DNA of 64,000 bases from Saprospiraceae bacterium (GCA_029263015.1 JAJCYI010000163.1:1-64000); one strand, 5' to 3'; positions 46,426 to 55,190 are shown, counted from the first letter of the stretch. Numbers and translations are program-made. Notes: generated by a model not told the origin, from the letters alone.

Positions 46426-46521
46426 GAGGTGATGCCTTTGCGTATGGAAGGAGGGCAGGAAGGCGTTGCCTCAAAGGTTGCTCCGAGGCAACCCGCTACA
46501 TCAATACAAAGGCATCACCTC
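46426..46521. repeat. Nested hairpin element
   Basis: GAGGTGATGCCTTTG at 46426-46440 pairs perfectly with 46507-46521. Inside, GTTGCCTC and GAGGCAAC (about 46472-46500) form a second stem. It sits between the truncated end of the CRTAC1 pseudogene and gmhA. Confidence 0.75.
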
Positions 46522-46629
46522 TGCCGCAAAACAATCAGAAAAGGAACTTGTACTCTAGCGTCTTAAAGTAGAGCTAAAATATTATAATCTATGACATATG
46601 GCGCAAAACAGCTACGGTGCGCTGCTCCT

Positions 46630-47226
46630 TTATAAATCTTCATTTTTCGGAAATAAACCACCCTCCACCAACTCGCAGACAGTATGCCCGATCAAAATAT
46701 GGCATTCCTGTATGCGCGGTGTATCCGTGGAAGGGATTTCGATGAGGCAATTACAGATAGACCTCATTTGGCCGCCACCTTTGCCAGTCAAGCCAACCGT
46801 CGTCATACCTTTTTCTTTGGCGGTCAGAAGTGCCTTGACCACATTTGGCGAATTGCCCGACGTGGACAGACCAACCAGCACATCCCCTTCCCTGCCCATC
46901 GCTTCCGTGAGCCGGGAAAAAACATCATCGTAAGAATAATCGTTGGCAACCGCGGTAAGATGGGAAGTATTGGCGTGTAAAGCTGCCGCAAAAAGCGGTG
47001 GACGGTCGTAATAATACTTGCCTGAAAGCTCTGAAGCGAGGTGCTGGGCATCAGCGGCGCTGCCCCCATTTCCACAAAAAAGCACTTTGCCCCCATCGTT
47101 GAAACAACCAATGAACAACCTCGCCATTTCATCGACCCTGGCCAGCAAGGTTTTGTCTTCCAACAATTGTTGCTTCAGCGATATGGCTATCTGCAAATTT
47201 TTTTTGATGGTAGAAAATGTGTCCAT
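46630..47226 (-). CDS. gmhA: Sedoheptulose 7-phosphate isomerase
   Basis: The 198-residue protein (ATG at 47226, MDTFSTIKKN) has the SIS-domain layout of GmhA: CGNGGSAADAQHLASEL near residue 52 with the active-site HLASEL region, VGLSTSGNSPNVVKAL for the phosphate and IQECHILIGHTVCELVE at the end with the catalytic E/H pair. It converts sedoheptulose 7-phosphate to glycero-manno-heptose 7-phosphate, the first step of ADP-heptose synthesis for lipopolysaccharide or S-layer glycans. No hldE or gmhB gene lies nearby. An ATG 8 codons upstream is possible but adds no family sequence. Confidence 0.93.
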   Translation of the reverse strand: MDTFSTIKKNLQIAISLKQQLLEDKTLLARVDEMARLFIGCFNDGGKVLFCGNGGSAADAQHLASELSGKYYYDRPPLFAAALHANTSHLTAVANDYSYDDVFSRLTEAMGREGDVLVGLSTSGNSPNVVKALLTAKEKGMTTVGLTGKGGGQMRSICNCLIEIPSTDTPRIQECHILIGHTVCELVEGGLFPKNEDL

Positions 47227-47381
47227 GTGTTCGAGTATTATTGCAGGCACAATATTAGGGTTTGCGCGAGGATATTTTTATTTGAACCATAAAAGGAACA
47301 AAAGTGACACATAAGTAGCGCTGTCTTTATGATTCCTCTAATGGCTTTGCAAGCCCGTAAACTGTGAGTTCGTAATTTGGC

Positions 47382-48203
47382 GTGTCTAAAGAACAGTTCA
47401 AAAATAAATTAATGGAAAAAACGAAAATCGACCAAGGCCGCCCTTATGATTGGGCCAAAGCATCGAAAGACTACGCCGCATACCGCGATATTTATCCCAA
47501 AAGCTTTTACCGGAAACTAATCGACTTTGGGATCGGCAATGCCGGACAGGTCGTGCTGGCGCTGGGTACGGGTACAGGCGTGTTGCCGAGGGCCATGCAT
47601 CCTCATGGTGCAAAGTTTCATGGCATCGACATCAATGCTGGACAGATCGAACAGGCCAGAATTCTGTCAGAAGCACAGGGCATGGACATTGAGTGGAAAA
47701 CCTGTCCCGCCGAGGACACCGGATACCCTGACGACAAGTTCGACGCAGTGACCGCCATCCAATGCTGGCATTATTTCGATAAAAAAATCATCGTCCCCGA
47801 AATTCACCGACTATTGAAAAAAAGCGGTCGACTAGCCATCGGGTTCATGATCTGGCTGCCCAATGAATCAGCAATTGCAGCTGCCTCGGAAGCACTTGTT
47901 TTACAACACAACCCACATTGGACCGGTGGCGGTTTTGATCGCTTGGCACTTGAAATCCCAGACTGGCTGGAGGATCGGTTCACCCTTGAAACCCTGCATA
48001 CTTATGAGGAAGACTTGCCATTCAACTACGACACCTGGAGGGGAAGGTTCAGGTCATGCCGGGGCATCGGCGCTACTTTGGACAAAGTGGAGGTGGATCG
48101 TTTTGATCAGGAACATTTACAAATGTTGATGCAACTGACACCAGATAATTTCACCATCCCGCACCAATTGACCATTGAAGTTTATAGAAAATGTAAAATG
48201 TAA
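47382..48203 (+). CDS. Class I SAM-dependent methyltransferase
   Basis: The 273-residue product (an alternative ATG at 47412 would give 263) has a Rossmann methyltransferase core: VVLALGTGTGVLPRAMH near residue 55 is motif I (with ALGTGTG in place of the common DxGxGxG), FHGIDINAGQIEQAR is motif II, and FDAVTAIQCWHYFD the motif around strand 4. Its length and the N-terminal ...DYAAYRDIYP fit the methyltransferase 11/UbiE-like group acting on small molecules; the substrate is unknown. The last four codons, KCKM, and the stop lie in the arm of an inverted repeat. Confidence 0.85.
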   Translation: MSKEQFKNKLMEKTKIDQGRPYDWAKASKDYAAYRDIYPKSFYRKLIDFGIGNAGQVVLALGTGTGVLPRAMHPHGAKFHGIDINAGQIEQARILSEAQGMDIEWKTCPAEDTGYPDDKFDAVTAIQCWHYFDKKIIVPEIHRLLKKSGRLAIGFMIWLPNESAIAAASEALVLQHNPHWTGGGFDRLALEIPDWLEDRFTLETLHTYEEDLPFNYDTWRGRFRSCRGIGATLDKVEVDRFDQEHLQMLMQLTPDNFTIPHQLTIEVYRKCKM

Positions 48204-48278
48204 AAAATCGTCAAAGAACCAAATTTTGAAGCAATCAGGTGGGCAAGTTTTATATTCCTCCTTTTACATTTTACATTT
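48189..48278. repeat. 17-bp perfect inverted repeat overlapping a gene end
   Basis: AAATGTAAAATGTAAAA at 48189-48205 is repeated inverted at 48262-48278. Each arm is a tandem of AAATGTA. The left arm includes the final codons and TAA of the methyltransferase gene. Between the arms, gtcaaagaacc at 48210-48220 equals one tip of the 31634/50553 element family. Confidence 0.75.
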
Positions 48279-48324
48279 GCACCCAATTTCAGGAAATTGA
48301 ATTCCATTGAAATTCCCAATAAAA

Positions 48325-49047
48325 ATGAAAAAACACCTGTTCCTTCTCGTTCTCGTATTTATTTTTCAAAATATCTTAACTGCTCAAGGCTCACACGAAC
48401 TTGATGGCAAATTAGATGGCAGTTTGCTCGGCAGTGGCGGCGTTTCTTTTGGGCTTGGCTTCTACTTTATGGGCAAGGTGGAGCCGCTTACAGAGGAACA
48501 AATCCGAAAACTGGACCCATTGAACGTCAATTCAATTGACCGCCCGACCACCCGAAAATGGAGTACTAAGGCACACCATTTCAGCGACATTGCCTTGCAC
48601 ACCTCTTTTTATAGCCAATTTGCTTTGCTGCTCGATAATAATTCGAGGGATGAGATCGGCACTGTCGGTACTATGATGGCAGAAGTAATAATGATAAACA
48701 ACGGCATCACCAACATACTGAAAGGTACTGCCAAACGGAAAAGGCCATTCACCTATAATCCCAATGCACCGCTGGATTTGAAATTGCACAAAAATGGGCG
48801 CTTTTCATTTTTCTCGGGCCACGCTTCCAATTCGGCAGCCTTTTCCTTCTTTACTGCCAAAGTTTATTCTGACAACAACCCTGGTTCAAAATGGAACCCA
48901 TATGTCTGGTCGGCAGCGGCAACACTTCCAGCATTGACTTCTTTGTTGCGCGTAAAGGCTGGGAAACATTTTCCGACAGATGTTATAGTCGGATATGCGG
49001 TCGGCGCAGCTGTGGGCTTTTTGGTGCCTGAGCTTCACAAACTTTGA
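48325..49047 (+). CDS. PAP2-family membrane phosphatase, exported
   Basis: The 240-residue protein has an N-terminal signal-like helix (MKKHLFLLVLVFIFQNILTA) and the three-part PAP2 phosphatase motif: KRKRPFTYN near residue 134, FFSGHASNSAAFSFF (the P-S-G-H site, here FSGH) near residue 164 and KAGKHFPTDVIVGYAVGA near residue 212 with the catalytic His and Asp. Such enzymes dephosphorylate lipid phosphates, for example undecaprenyl pyrophosphate. I chose the ATG at 48325; an in-frame TTG at 48307 is possible. It stands alone, followed by a 22-bp-stem hairpin. Confidence 0.9.
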   Translation: MKKHLFLLVLVFIFQNILTAQGSHELDGKLDGSLLGSGGVSFGLGFYFMGKVEPLTEEQIRKLDPLNVNSIDRPTTRKWSTKAHHFSDIALHTSFYSQFALLLDNNSRDEIGTVGTMMAEVIMINNGITNILKGTAKRKRPFTYNPNAPLDLKLHKNGRFSFFSGHASNSAAFSFFTAKVYSDNNPGSKWNPYVWSAAATLPALTSLLRVKAGKHFPTDVIVGYAVGAAVGFLVPELHKL

Positions 49048-49062
49048 GATGGGCAATTTGAT

Positions 49063-49119
49063 GTAACCGGAAGTTGTACTTCCGAGACGATTTGGCCCGG
49101 AAGTACAACTTCCGGTTAC
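49063..49119. repeat. 22-bp perfect hairpin
   Basis: Positions 49063-49084 and 49098-49119 are perfect inverted copies with a 13-nt loop. Each arm is itself built from CCGGAAGT/ACTTCCG units. It starts 16 bp after the PAP2 stop codon. No T-run follows, yet the position fits a transcript end. Confidence 0.8.
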
Positions 49120-49312
49120 AGATGGCTGAAAGTGGCATACAACGCCGAGCCGTTTATTTTTCCACTATATTATTGGAAGCTGACTGACCGATTGCGCAAC
49201 TTTGCAAAGGCTCTGGGCAACGAAGCCATTTTCGAAGCGTTCAGAGCATGTTTTTTATTTTGAAACTAAAACTATTCAAACAGTCATAAACTGTTTGCTT
49301 AAAAACCTATTG

Positions 49313-50224
49313 ATGAAAAAAATAATTACGGAAAGTATGCTGGCAGCAGTGTTTGTGTTAACGACAGCATTCCTGTTCATAGGCTGCGATGGGGAGGACG
49401 AACCAATCCCTGCCTATATCCAGATCAATGATTTTGAGACGGTATCAAACAACCCTACCTATCATGGCAGCGTTTCGCATAAAATCACCAACGCAACGGC
49501 TTTTGTTACGGACAAAACAACCAATAAGACATATAGCTTGGGTATGTTGTCCTTGCCGGCAAAAGTGCCCGTCATTGTAACTGGGGAATTCGACATCTCT
49601 CTTGACCCTGTTATAAAATCCAACGGCAACAGCTTTTTCTTGGAGGTTTATCCATTTTACGAACGGTTCACGGGGCCAGTCACGCTTCAGCCCACCGTTG
49701 AGTCAATTGTAAACCCGACGACCTCATACATCCCAGATGCCAACTTCCGACTGATTGAAAATTTTGAGGGCACTGGTCACCTTTTTTCAGTGGACCGAGA
49801 CAACAACCCAGCTACTTCCCTTGAAATTTCTGATGAAGATGTTTTTGAGGGAGAATCCTCAGGTAGAATAGTATTGGATACTTCGAATAATGTATTCGTG
49901 GTGGCCAGCAACCAACTTTATGAAATCAATATGCCAGAAGCTGGGAAAGTTTTCATGGAGGTAAATTACAAAACCGACATCCCCCTCGAATTTGGGGTAT
50001 TGGCCATCAACGCCCTCAACGACGAGACCCCAAGTTTTGAATTTGGCGTGTTTGCCAAAGAAGAATGGAACAAGATTTATTTTAACCTGACCAACCTTGT
50101 TGCAACCGCTGGCGTAAATCGTTTTGTGCTCGTCATTCGTGGCGGCCTTCCTATTGAAAACGGTCAGTTCGCACTTAATGAAGCCAAAGTTTACCTCGAC
50201 AACATTAAGTTGATACACTTTTGA
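49313..50224 (+). CDS. Lipoprotein of unknown function
   Basis: The 303-residue product begins with a lipoprotein signal (MKKIITESMLAAVFVLTTAF and then LFIGCDGED, lipobox Cys near residue 24). The Asp-Gly-Glu-Asp after the Cys would favour surface or outer-membrane sorting in Bacteroidota, though rules differ between families. The rest is beta-rich, with NDFETVSNNPTYHGSVSHKI and a second domain from about residue 140 (FEGTGHLFSVDRDNNPAT) that looks like a jelly-roll carbohydrate-binding module, ending VYLDNIKLIHF. An earlier in-frame ATG at 49202 would bury the signal. It is not in an operon. Confidence 0.8.
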   Translation: MKKIITESMLAAVFVLTTAFLFIGCDGEDEPIPAYIQINDFETVSNNPTYHGSVSHKITNATAFVTDKTTNKTYSLGMLSLPAKVPVIVTGEFDISLDPVIKSNGNSFFLEVYPFYERFTGPVTLQPTVESIVNPTTSYIPDANFRLIENFEGTGHLFSVDRDNNPATSLEISDEDVFEGESSGRIVLDTSNNVFVVASNQLYEINMPEAGKVFMEVNYKTDIPLEFGVLAINALNDETPSFEFGVFAKEEWNKIYFNLTNLVATAGVNRFVLVIRGGLPIENGQFALNEAKVYLDNIKLIHF

Positions 50225-50356
50225 GCATTGAGTAGGCAACCATTTCGGTAGTACTTGCAAGGGTGTACACTCCGCGTTAATCATTTGAGCTTGACATATA
50301 CAGGATTTGGGCAAATAGGATTACGGCGCACTGCACCTTTGTTTCTATACAGTATA

Positions 50357-50517
50357 TAAGTAGGTGAGTGTATATAATCGACACTTTGAACGAGGCTATT
50401 TTTTCGCTAATCGAGGCAAAAAATATTTGAATAGCCAAGTTATGGAAATATTTTTTAACGAGGAGTATCGGAAAAGGAGTCCGTTCAAAGTGTCGATTAT
50501 ATATGCTCACCTACTTA
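50357..50517. repeat. Long imperfect palindromic element, copy C
   Basis: The left tip TAAGTAGGTGAG (50357-50368) and about 36 bp in all are repeated inverted at the right end up to 50517, including tatataatcgacactttgaacg. The centre (gaatagccaagttatgg, a T-run, aacga, ggaaaagg) aligns with the cores of copies A, B and D. The tip contains TAA, TAG and TGA in the three different frames. It lies 132 bp after the lipoprotein stop. Confidence 0.88.
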
Positions 50518-50552
50518 ATTGGAATAGAAACTTTAAAACAGCAAAGGATTTT

Positions 50553-50683
50553 GGTTATTTGACTAATCCTGTGATTTTGATTTTCGGAGCTGGTCAAAGG
50601 TGACACCTTTTAGAAAGGTGTCACCTTTTGGCTTCCTTATTTCAATTTGATTTGAAGATTTTAACGAGATTTGTCAATGAGCC
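50553..50683. repeat. Second inverted-repeat element family, copy 2
   Basis: The 131-bp element aligns with the reverse complement of 31634-31746: ggttatttgactaatcctg, gattttgattttcggagc, ggtcaaaggtgacacctttt and, at the far end, gagatttgtcaatgagcc. Compared with copy 1 it carries about 18 bp more, because AAAGGTGACACCTTT is present as an inverted pair (about 50597-50632). It lies 35 bp after palindromic element copy C and 100 bp before the sugar transferase gene. Confidence 0.8.
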
Positions 50684-50783
50684 AGGATTTTAACACAAAA
50701 AACATTGTAAAACAATACCTTACCCAGCAAACCAAAAACTCCGAACCAAAAACCAAAAGAGCACAACTCCAAACCTTGTGAAC

Positions 50784-52199
50784 ATGCGCCAAAAAGACAC
50801 CTATTTTTACCGCATTGCCGATTTCCTAACAGCAATGGTTGCTTGGGCGTTGTTTTTCTTGTGGCGTAAGTGGATGGAAGGGGTCCCCCCGGGCTGGGAA
50901 GCATTTCAGGATTTGAATTTTTACTACGGCATTTTCATTGTTCCTACTGGCTGGTTCATGTTTTATTCCCTGTTCGATGACTACAAAGATATTTACCGTT
51001 TGGCCAGGTTATCCACATTGGCCAGGACATTTGTGCTGACTTTCGTTGGTGTCTGTTTTTTGTTTATCACTTTGCTGATGGACGACGTGGTGCAGAAATA
51101 CACTTCCTATTTTGCTTCGTTCATTGTGCTGTTTGGCCTTCATTTTTCACTGACTGCCATTGTCCGCATGATCTTATTGACCAGGGCGCACCACCGCCTC
51201 AAAAAAGGTACGGTATCCTTCCCTGCCCTAATGATCGGGGGCAGCCAAAGGGCCATTGAACTTTACCAAGAACTAAAAGGAAGAAAGGAAGGAGTGGGTT
51301 ATCATTTTGCAGGTTTTGTTGAAACGAGCCCGCATTTGGATGAACAAAATCAGCCTAAGTTAAACTTGCCTTTTTTGGGAAATATAGCTTCCTTAAGTGA
51401 TGTCATCAAAAAAAATGGGATCGAAGACGTGATAATAGCTATTGAGGATTCAGAACATGGAAAACTAAAATCCATCCTCAACCTGCTATTTGATTTTGAT
51501 GATAAAATCCACATCCGCATTGTTCCCGACATGTACGATATTATGCTGGGCAACGTGCATATGAATGAAGTCATGGGAGCCGCACTCATCCACATCAAGC
51601 AAGAACTGATGCCCAAATGGGAACGTTTACTCAAGCGCCTAATGGATGTTGTGTTTTCGTCAACAGTGCTCGTGGTACTTTCCCCTTTCTATCTCTGGCT
51701 TTTTTTCAGAGTAAAAATATCGTCTCCCGGCCCGGCGTTTTACACACAAGAACGGATCGGCCTGAACGGCAAACCATTCCACCTGATAAAATTCCGCTCT
51801 ATGTACACCGATGCCGAAAAGCACGGTCCACAACTCGCCTCTGACAACGACCCCCGCATCACGACCGTTGGCCATTTTATGCGCAAATACAGGTTGGACG
51901 AACTGCCAAATTTCTGGAATGTGGTAAAAGGAGATTTGTCGCTCGTCGGGCCCCGTCCCGAACGACAATTTTTCATCAACCAAATCGTGGAGCAGGAGCC
52001 ACATTACCGACAATTATTGAAAGTCCGACCAGGCATCACTTCCTGGGGGCAAGTAAAATATGGCTATGCCAGCAATGTAGATGAAATGCTCCAGCGCCTG
52101 AAATTTGACATTCTGTACATCGAAAACATGTCGCTTCTGCTGGACGTGAAGATTATGTTTTATACCGTGCTGGTACTGGTGCAGGGGAAGGGGAAGTGA
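50784..52199 (+). CDS. Polyprenyl-phosphate sugar-1-phosphate transferase (exopolysaccharide initiation)
   Basis: The 471-residue protein has four N-terminal membrane helices (to about residue 135), a nucleotide-binding-like CoA-binding domain (SFPALMIGGSQRAIELYQEL) and a C-terminal bacterial sugar transferase domain from about 275: KRLMDVVFSSTVLVVLSPFY, then ISSPGPAFYTQERIGLNGKP, FHLIKFRSMYTDAE, RKYRLDELPNFWNVVKGDLS and LVGPRPERQFF. This is the WbaP/WcaJ architecture, which puts the first sugar phosphate on undecaprenyl phosphate for capsule, O-antigen or matrix polysaccharide. The ATG at 50784 is preferred over a GTG two codons earlier. No glycosyltransferase cluster follows. Confidence 0.92.
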   Translation: MRQKDTYFYRIADFLTAMVAWALFFLWRKWMEGVPPGWEAFQDLNFYYGIFIVPTGWFMFYSLFDDYKDIYRLARLSTLARTFVLTFVGVCFLFITLLMDDVVQKYTSYFASFIVLFGLHFSLTAIVRMILLTRAHHRLKKGTVSFPALMIGGSQRAIELYQELKGRKEGVGYHFAGFVETSPHLDEQNQPKLNLPFLGNIASLSDVIKKNGIEDVIIAIEDSEHGKLKSILNLLFDFDDKIHIRIVPDMYDIMLGNVHMNEVMGAALIHIKQELMPKWERLLKRLMDVVFSSTVLVVLSPFYLWLFFRVKISSPGPAFYTQERIGLNGKPFHLIKFRSMYTDAEKHGPQLASDNDPRITTVGHFMRKYRLDELPNFWNVVKGDLSLVGPRPERQFFINQIVEQEPHYRQLLKVRPGITSWGQVKYGYASNVDEMLQRLKFDILYIENMSLLLDVKIMFYTVLVLVQGKGK

Positions 52200-52240
52200 T
52201 TCATGGTTTCAATGCTTGGCTTGATGATATGCATGGTTTT

Positions 52241-53101
52241 CTACAACTTTTCAATTTCTTCTTTTGACAACCCCGTTAGCCCTACGATTTGGTCAATTGG
52301 GAAATCCTCGGTTATCATTTGTTTTGCTATTTCAGTATTGCGCTTTTCCATTCCTTTTTCCATCCCCTCTGCCAAGCCTTCTCCCCTTGAAGTATCCACT
52401 ACATTTTTAATGTCCCGGAAATATTTGAGACTTTCTTCATAAGCCACTCTTTCTTGGTGGGAAAATTTCGCTATTTCTGCTGCTTCGAACAATCTCAAAA
52501 ATATTTTCTCCTGTAATTTAGGAGGCCTGTTTTGCAATTCTGATAAATGTTTGAACACATAGAGCCATTTGTCAAAATGTGTTTCCAATTCTTCTTCCGT
52601 TTTTTTGAATTTGGGAAGCTCAATGTAAATGAACTTCAACTTATCGTAAAACACTTCGCAGTTTTGATTTTTCAGTTCCACAAAATGCAACAATTCACTA
52701 TCAGACTTATGATCATCAAATATAAAATCCAATATCCCTACCGTATAAACTGGGTCCAGCCTGAAATCCCAATCACCCTTTTTGGCTTGTTCCTGAATCG
52801 GGAACGACGAATAATACACACTTCTGTCTTTAAAATAATTTTGCTTGGCTTTTTGTAATTCAACAATGAACCGTTCGCCCGATTCCCCAGTGCAATACAA
52901 GTCGAAAATGGCTTTTCTGTCCAATTGGGCGTGCCCTGACTGCTCATTTCTTGAGTAAGTCAAGTCTTTTATCTTATGACGTTCCGGTAGGATTTGGTTG
53001 AGGAAATCTATCAACAGTTCCTTGTTCGGTTCACTGCCAAAAAGTTTTTTGAACCCAAAGTCCGTAAGAGGATTGATGTATTTTTCTTTTGAAGCACTCA
53101 T
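52241..53101 (-). CDS. Rpn/PD-(D/E)XK nuclease family protein
   Basis: The 286-residue protein (ATG at 53101, MSASKEKYINPLTDFGFKKL) opens with the DUF4143/PDDEXK_2 'NPLTDFGFKKLFG' signature and has the nuclease core D-x-L/Y then E-x-Q as FDLYC and FIVELQKAKQ near residues 70-90, followed by YYSSFPIQEQ and the strand VYTVGILDFIF. This Rpn-like group, often annotated as putative transposase, includes recombination-promoting nucleases. The C-terminus has the typical EGLAEGMEKGMEKRNTEIA repeat and a short helix-turn-helix-like end. No inverted repeats or second transposase gene flank it, so I do not call a mobile element. It faces the sugar transferase gene with a 41-bp gap. Confidence 0.9.
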   Translation of the reverse strand: MSASKEKYINPLTDFGFKKLFGSEPNKELLIDFLNQILPERHKIKDLTYSRNEQSGHAQLDRKAIFDLYCTGESGERFIVELQKAKQNYFKDRSVYYSSFPIQEQAKKGDWDFRLDPVYTVGILDFIFDDHKSDSELLHFVELKNQNCEVFYDKLKFIYIELPKFKKTEEELETHFDKWLYVFKHLSELQNRPPKLQEKIFLRLFEAAEIAKFSHQERVAYEESLKYFRDIKNVVDTSRGEGLAEGMEKGMEKRNTEIAKQMITEDFPIDQIVGLTGLSKEEIEKL

Positions 53102-53196
53102 TTTTTGATTTTTGATTTTGTGCTGTCCATACAAATTTAGTCATTTTCAGGCTCTTTGGCAGTAATAAGTTGAATGAACTAAATGTAATTCGAGCC

Positions 53197-53224
53197 ATTC
53201 TCAATTCTCAATTCTCAATTCTCA
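53197..53224. repeat. Tandem 7-bp repeat (4 units) at a gene end
   Basis: ATTCTCA occurs four times in a row. On the minus strand the units read TGAGAAT; the antiporter gene's final codons and TGA (53215-53217) fall inside this array. Unit number could vary by slippage without harming the gene, because each unit carries a stop in the used frame or follows it. Confidence 0.8.
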
Positions 53225-55068
53225 ATTAACTCCTTCCCAATATAAACCAAACTGTGCCCCTCTCCAATTTTCAATTGGTCAAGTTCTTTTGGGAGAACTT
53301 CAATAACGTCATCGGGAGACTTGACGAACAACGGCATGCGCTCCTCCTGCAAACTGAACTTGTCGGTCAGCAATTCCAACTGTCCCACCGAGTTGATCGG
53401 CAATTCGTGGATGGTGGGGAAATCCCGGGCAATTTCATTTAAGTTGAGGAAATCATCGGAGTAGGAAAAAATCCCTTGGGGTGGGAGGTCTTCTTTTGGC
53501 AGCCCCATTTCATCAGATGACAATAAGCGAAAAGCGCCCAGTTCACCGAAAGTATCCTTGTATTTTTCTATGGCAAATTTATTCACGGCCTGACTGCTCG
53601 TCATGGCCATGAGGTAGCCAACATCTGATAGTTCAAAGTATTGTTCCAAATCATCAGAATAAATGTTTTCGCTGATGGCTTCGAGTCCAAGTGCCCGTGC
53701 CTTGCCAACGTTTTCCAAATTCATATCCAGCATTACAACATGGCGGCCATTTTCTTGTAGGTATTTGCCGATAAGGAGTGCCGCTTTGTTTGCCCCGACC
53801 ATAAGGATACCTTTCGAATCGGTTTTGGTGACATTTAACAACTTGGCGACCAGCCTGGCGGTAGAAGCATTTAACAATACCGTGCCCACCACGATCATAA
53901 AAACCAGCGGCATGATGTACTCCGCCCCTTCGACACCTTTTTCTATTAGTTTGAAACCAAACAACGAGGCAATTCCCGCGGCCACGATCCCACGCGGCCC
54001 GATCCATGAGATGAACAGTTTTTCATTAAGGTTCAAATCCGACTTGCGGGTGCTGAGAAATACCGCCAAAGGACGAAGTACCAGAATGACTAGGCCAAAC
54101 AACAACAGGCATTGCCAGTTGAGCACAAGGTACAGGCTCTCCATGTTCACATGTGCCGCCAACACGATGAAAAGGATGGAGATCAATAAAATGCTAATGG
54201 ATTCTTTAAAAATGATGACCTCCCGGAAATTCGGAACATCCAAGTTGCCCAGCACGGTACCCATGACAACCACCGTCAAAAGACCTGATTCGTGCGCCAG
54301 CAGGTCGGAGAAGACAAATATGCCCAGCACAAAAGCCAGTGTCCCGACATTGAGCAGGTAGTGCGGGATGAGTTCTTTTTTTATGGCAAAATACAAAGCA
54401 TAAGCAGCAAGAGCGCCGAGCGCCAGTCCTATCAAAATGATTTTCACAAATTCAAGGAAGGCATGGCCTCCATACTCCCCAACCGAGCCACCTGATACGA
54501 TGAACTCAAACATCAAAACAGCGGCAGTCGCTCCGATGGGATCTATCAGGATGCCTTCCCATTTGAGCACATTGGATACACGGCGGGTCAATGGCACATT
54601 TCTCAGGATGGGGGTAATGACCGTTGGTCCCGTGACAATGATAAGGGCCGAGAACTGAAGTGAGATGGCCCAGCTCAACCCCATTACATAATATGCTGCC
54701 ACAGCCCCTCCCGCAAACGTCACCAACGAACCCAGCGAAATTAATGAGCCAACTGTTGGCCCAATGGATTTTATCTCCGACCGTTTCAAAGTCAAACCAC
54801 CCTCAAACAAGATGATGCCGATGGCGAGGGAAACAAAATGGAAAAGGTACTGCCCAGGGAACAACCCTGCCCCACCACCATCGCGGTACATGGGTTCGAG
54901 CAGCTTGGTACCGTCTGCTGTCCAAAACGTTGACAAAGGCCCAACTGCAAGGCCGATCAAAACCAATGGAAGGATGGCCGGGACTTTCAGCCTCCAAGCA
55001 ACCCATTGTGCCAATATTCCAAGAAATATAATGCCTGCAAGTTCGTACATGGGAGCAAAAATACTCAT
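53215..55068 (-). CDS. CPA1-type cation/proton antiporter with TrkA-like domain
   Basis: The 617-residue protein has about 12 transmembrane helices over residues 1-400 (e.g. ELAGIIFLGILAQWVAWRLK, then PLVLIGLAVGPLSTFW, and ILIDPIGATAAVLMFEFIVS with the conserved DP-G-A-T site used for ion exchange). Residues about 410-530 are a TrkA-N-like nucleotide-binding module (SKGILMVGANKAALLIGKYL, DMNLENVGKARALG). This is the layout of NhaP-type Na+ or K+/H+ exchangers in the inner membrane, for pH and cation balance. A TrkA-C domain seems absent or very short. The stop lies in a tandem repeat. Confidence 0.92.
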   Translation of the reverse strand: MSIFAPMYELAGIIFLGILAQWVAWRLKVPAILPLVLIGLAVGPLSTFWTADGTKLLEPMYRDGGGAGLFPGQYLFHFVSLAIGIILFEGGLTLKRSEIKSIGPTVGSLISLGSLVTFAGGAVAAYYVMGLSWAISLQFSALIIVTGPTVITPILRNVPLTRRVSNVLKWEGILIDPIGATAAVLMFEFIVSGGSVGEYGGHAFLEFVKIILIGLALGALAAYALYFAIKKELIPHYLLNVGTLAFVLGIFVFSDLLAHESGLLTVVVMGTVLGNLDVPNFREVIIFKESISILLISILFIVLAAHVNMESLYLVLNWQCLLLFGLVILVLRPLAVFLSTRKSDLNLNEKLFISWIGPRGIVAAGIASLFGFKLIEKGVEGAEYIMPLVFMIVVGTVLLNASTARLVAKLLNVTKTDSKGILMVGANKAALLIGKYLQENGRHVVMLDMNLENVGKARALGLEAISENIYSDDLEQYFELSDVGYLMAMTSSQAVNKFAIEKYKDTFGELGAFRLLSSDEMGLPKEDLPPQGIFSYSDDFLNLNEIARDFPTIHELPINSVGQLELLTDKFSLQEERMPLFVKSPDDVIEVLPKELDQLKIGEGHSLVYIGKELIEN

Positions 55069-55121
55069 CCTAAATTGAACACCACTACTCTTTTTGTTTT
55101 GTCGCCGCGTTTTTTCTCTAA

Positions 55122-55140
55122 AAGCGCACAGCGCTTTTGG
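55122..55140 (-). terminator. Candidate terminator after the small lipoprotein gene
   Basis: AAAAGCGC and GCGCTTTT form an 8-bp stem around 3 nt, 50 bp downstream (minus strand) of the stop at 55191 and about 50 bp ahead of the antiporter start. The T-run is only four bases. Confidence 0.5.
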
Positions 55141-55190
55141 AATGGAATCGATTTCGATTAAAGGATGTGACTATTAAAAAGGGAAAGCAC

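Noticed and set aside
50274-50603. Open frames across palindromic element copy C on both strands
   Set aside because: Both read mainly through the inverted arms and give near-mirror peptides, as expected from a palindrome rather than a gene.
52241-53101. Insertion sequence carrying the Rpn-type gene
   Set aside because: No terminal inverted repeats or target duplication were found around the gene, and this nuclease family is commonly chromosomal.
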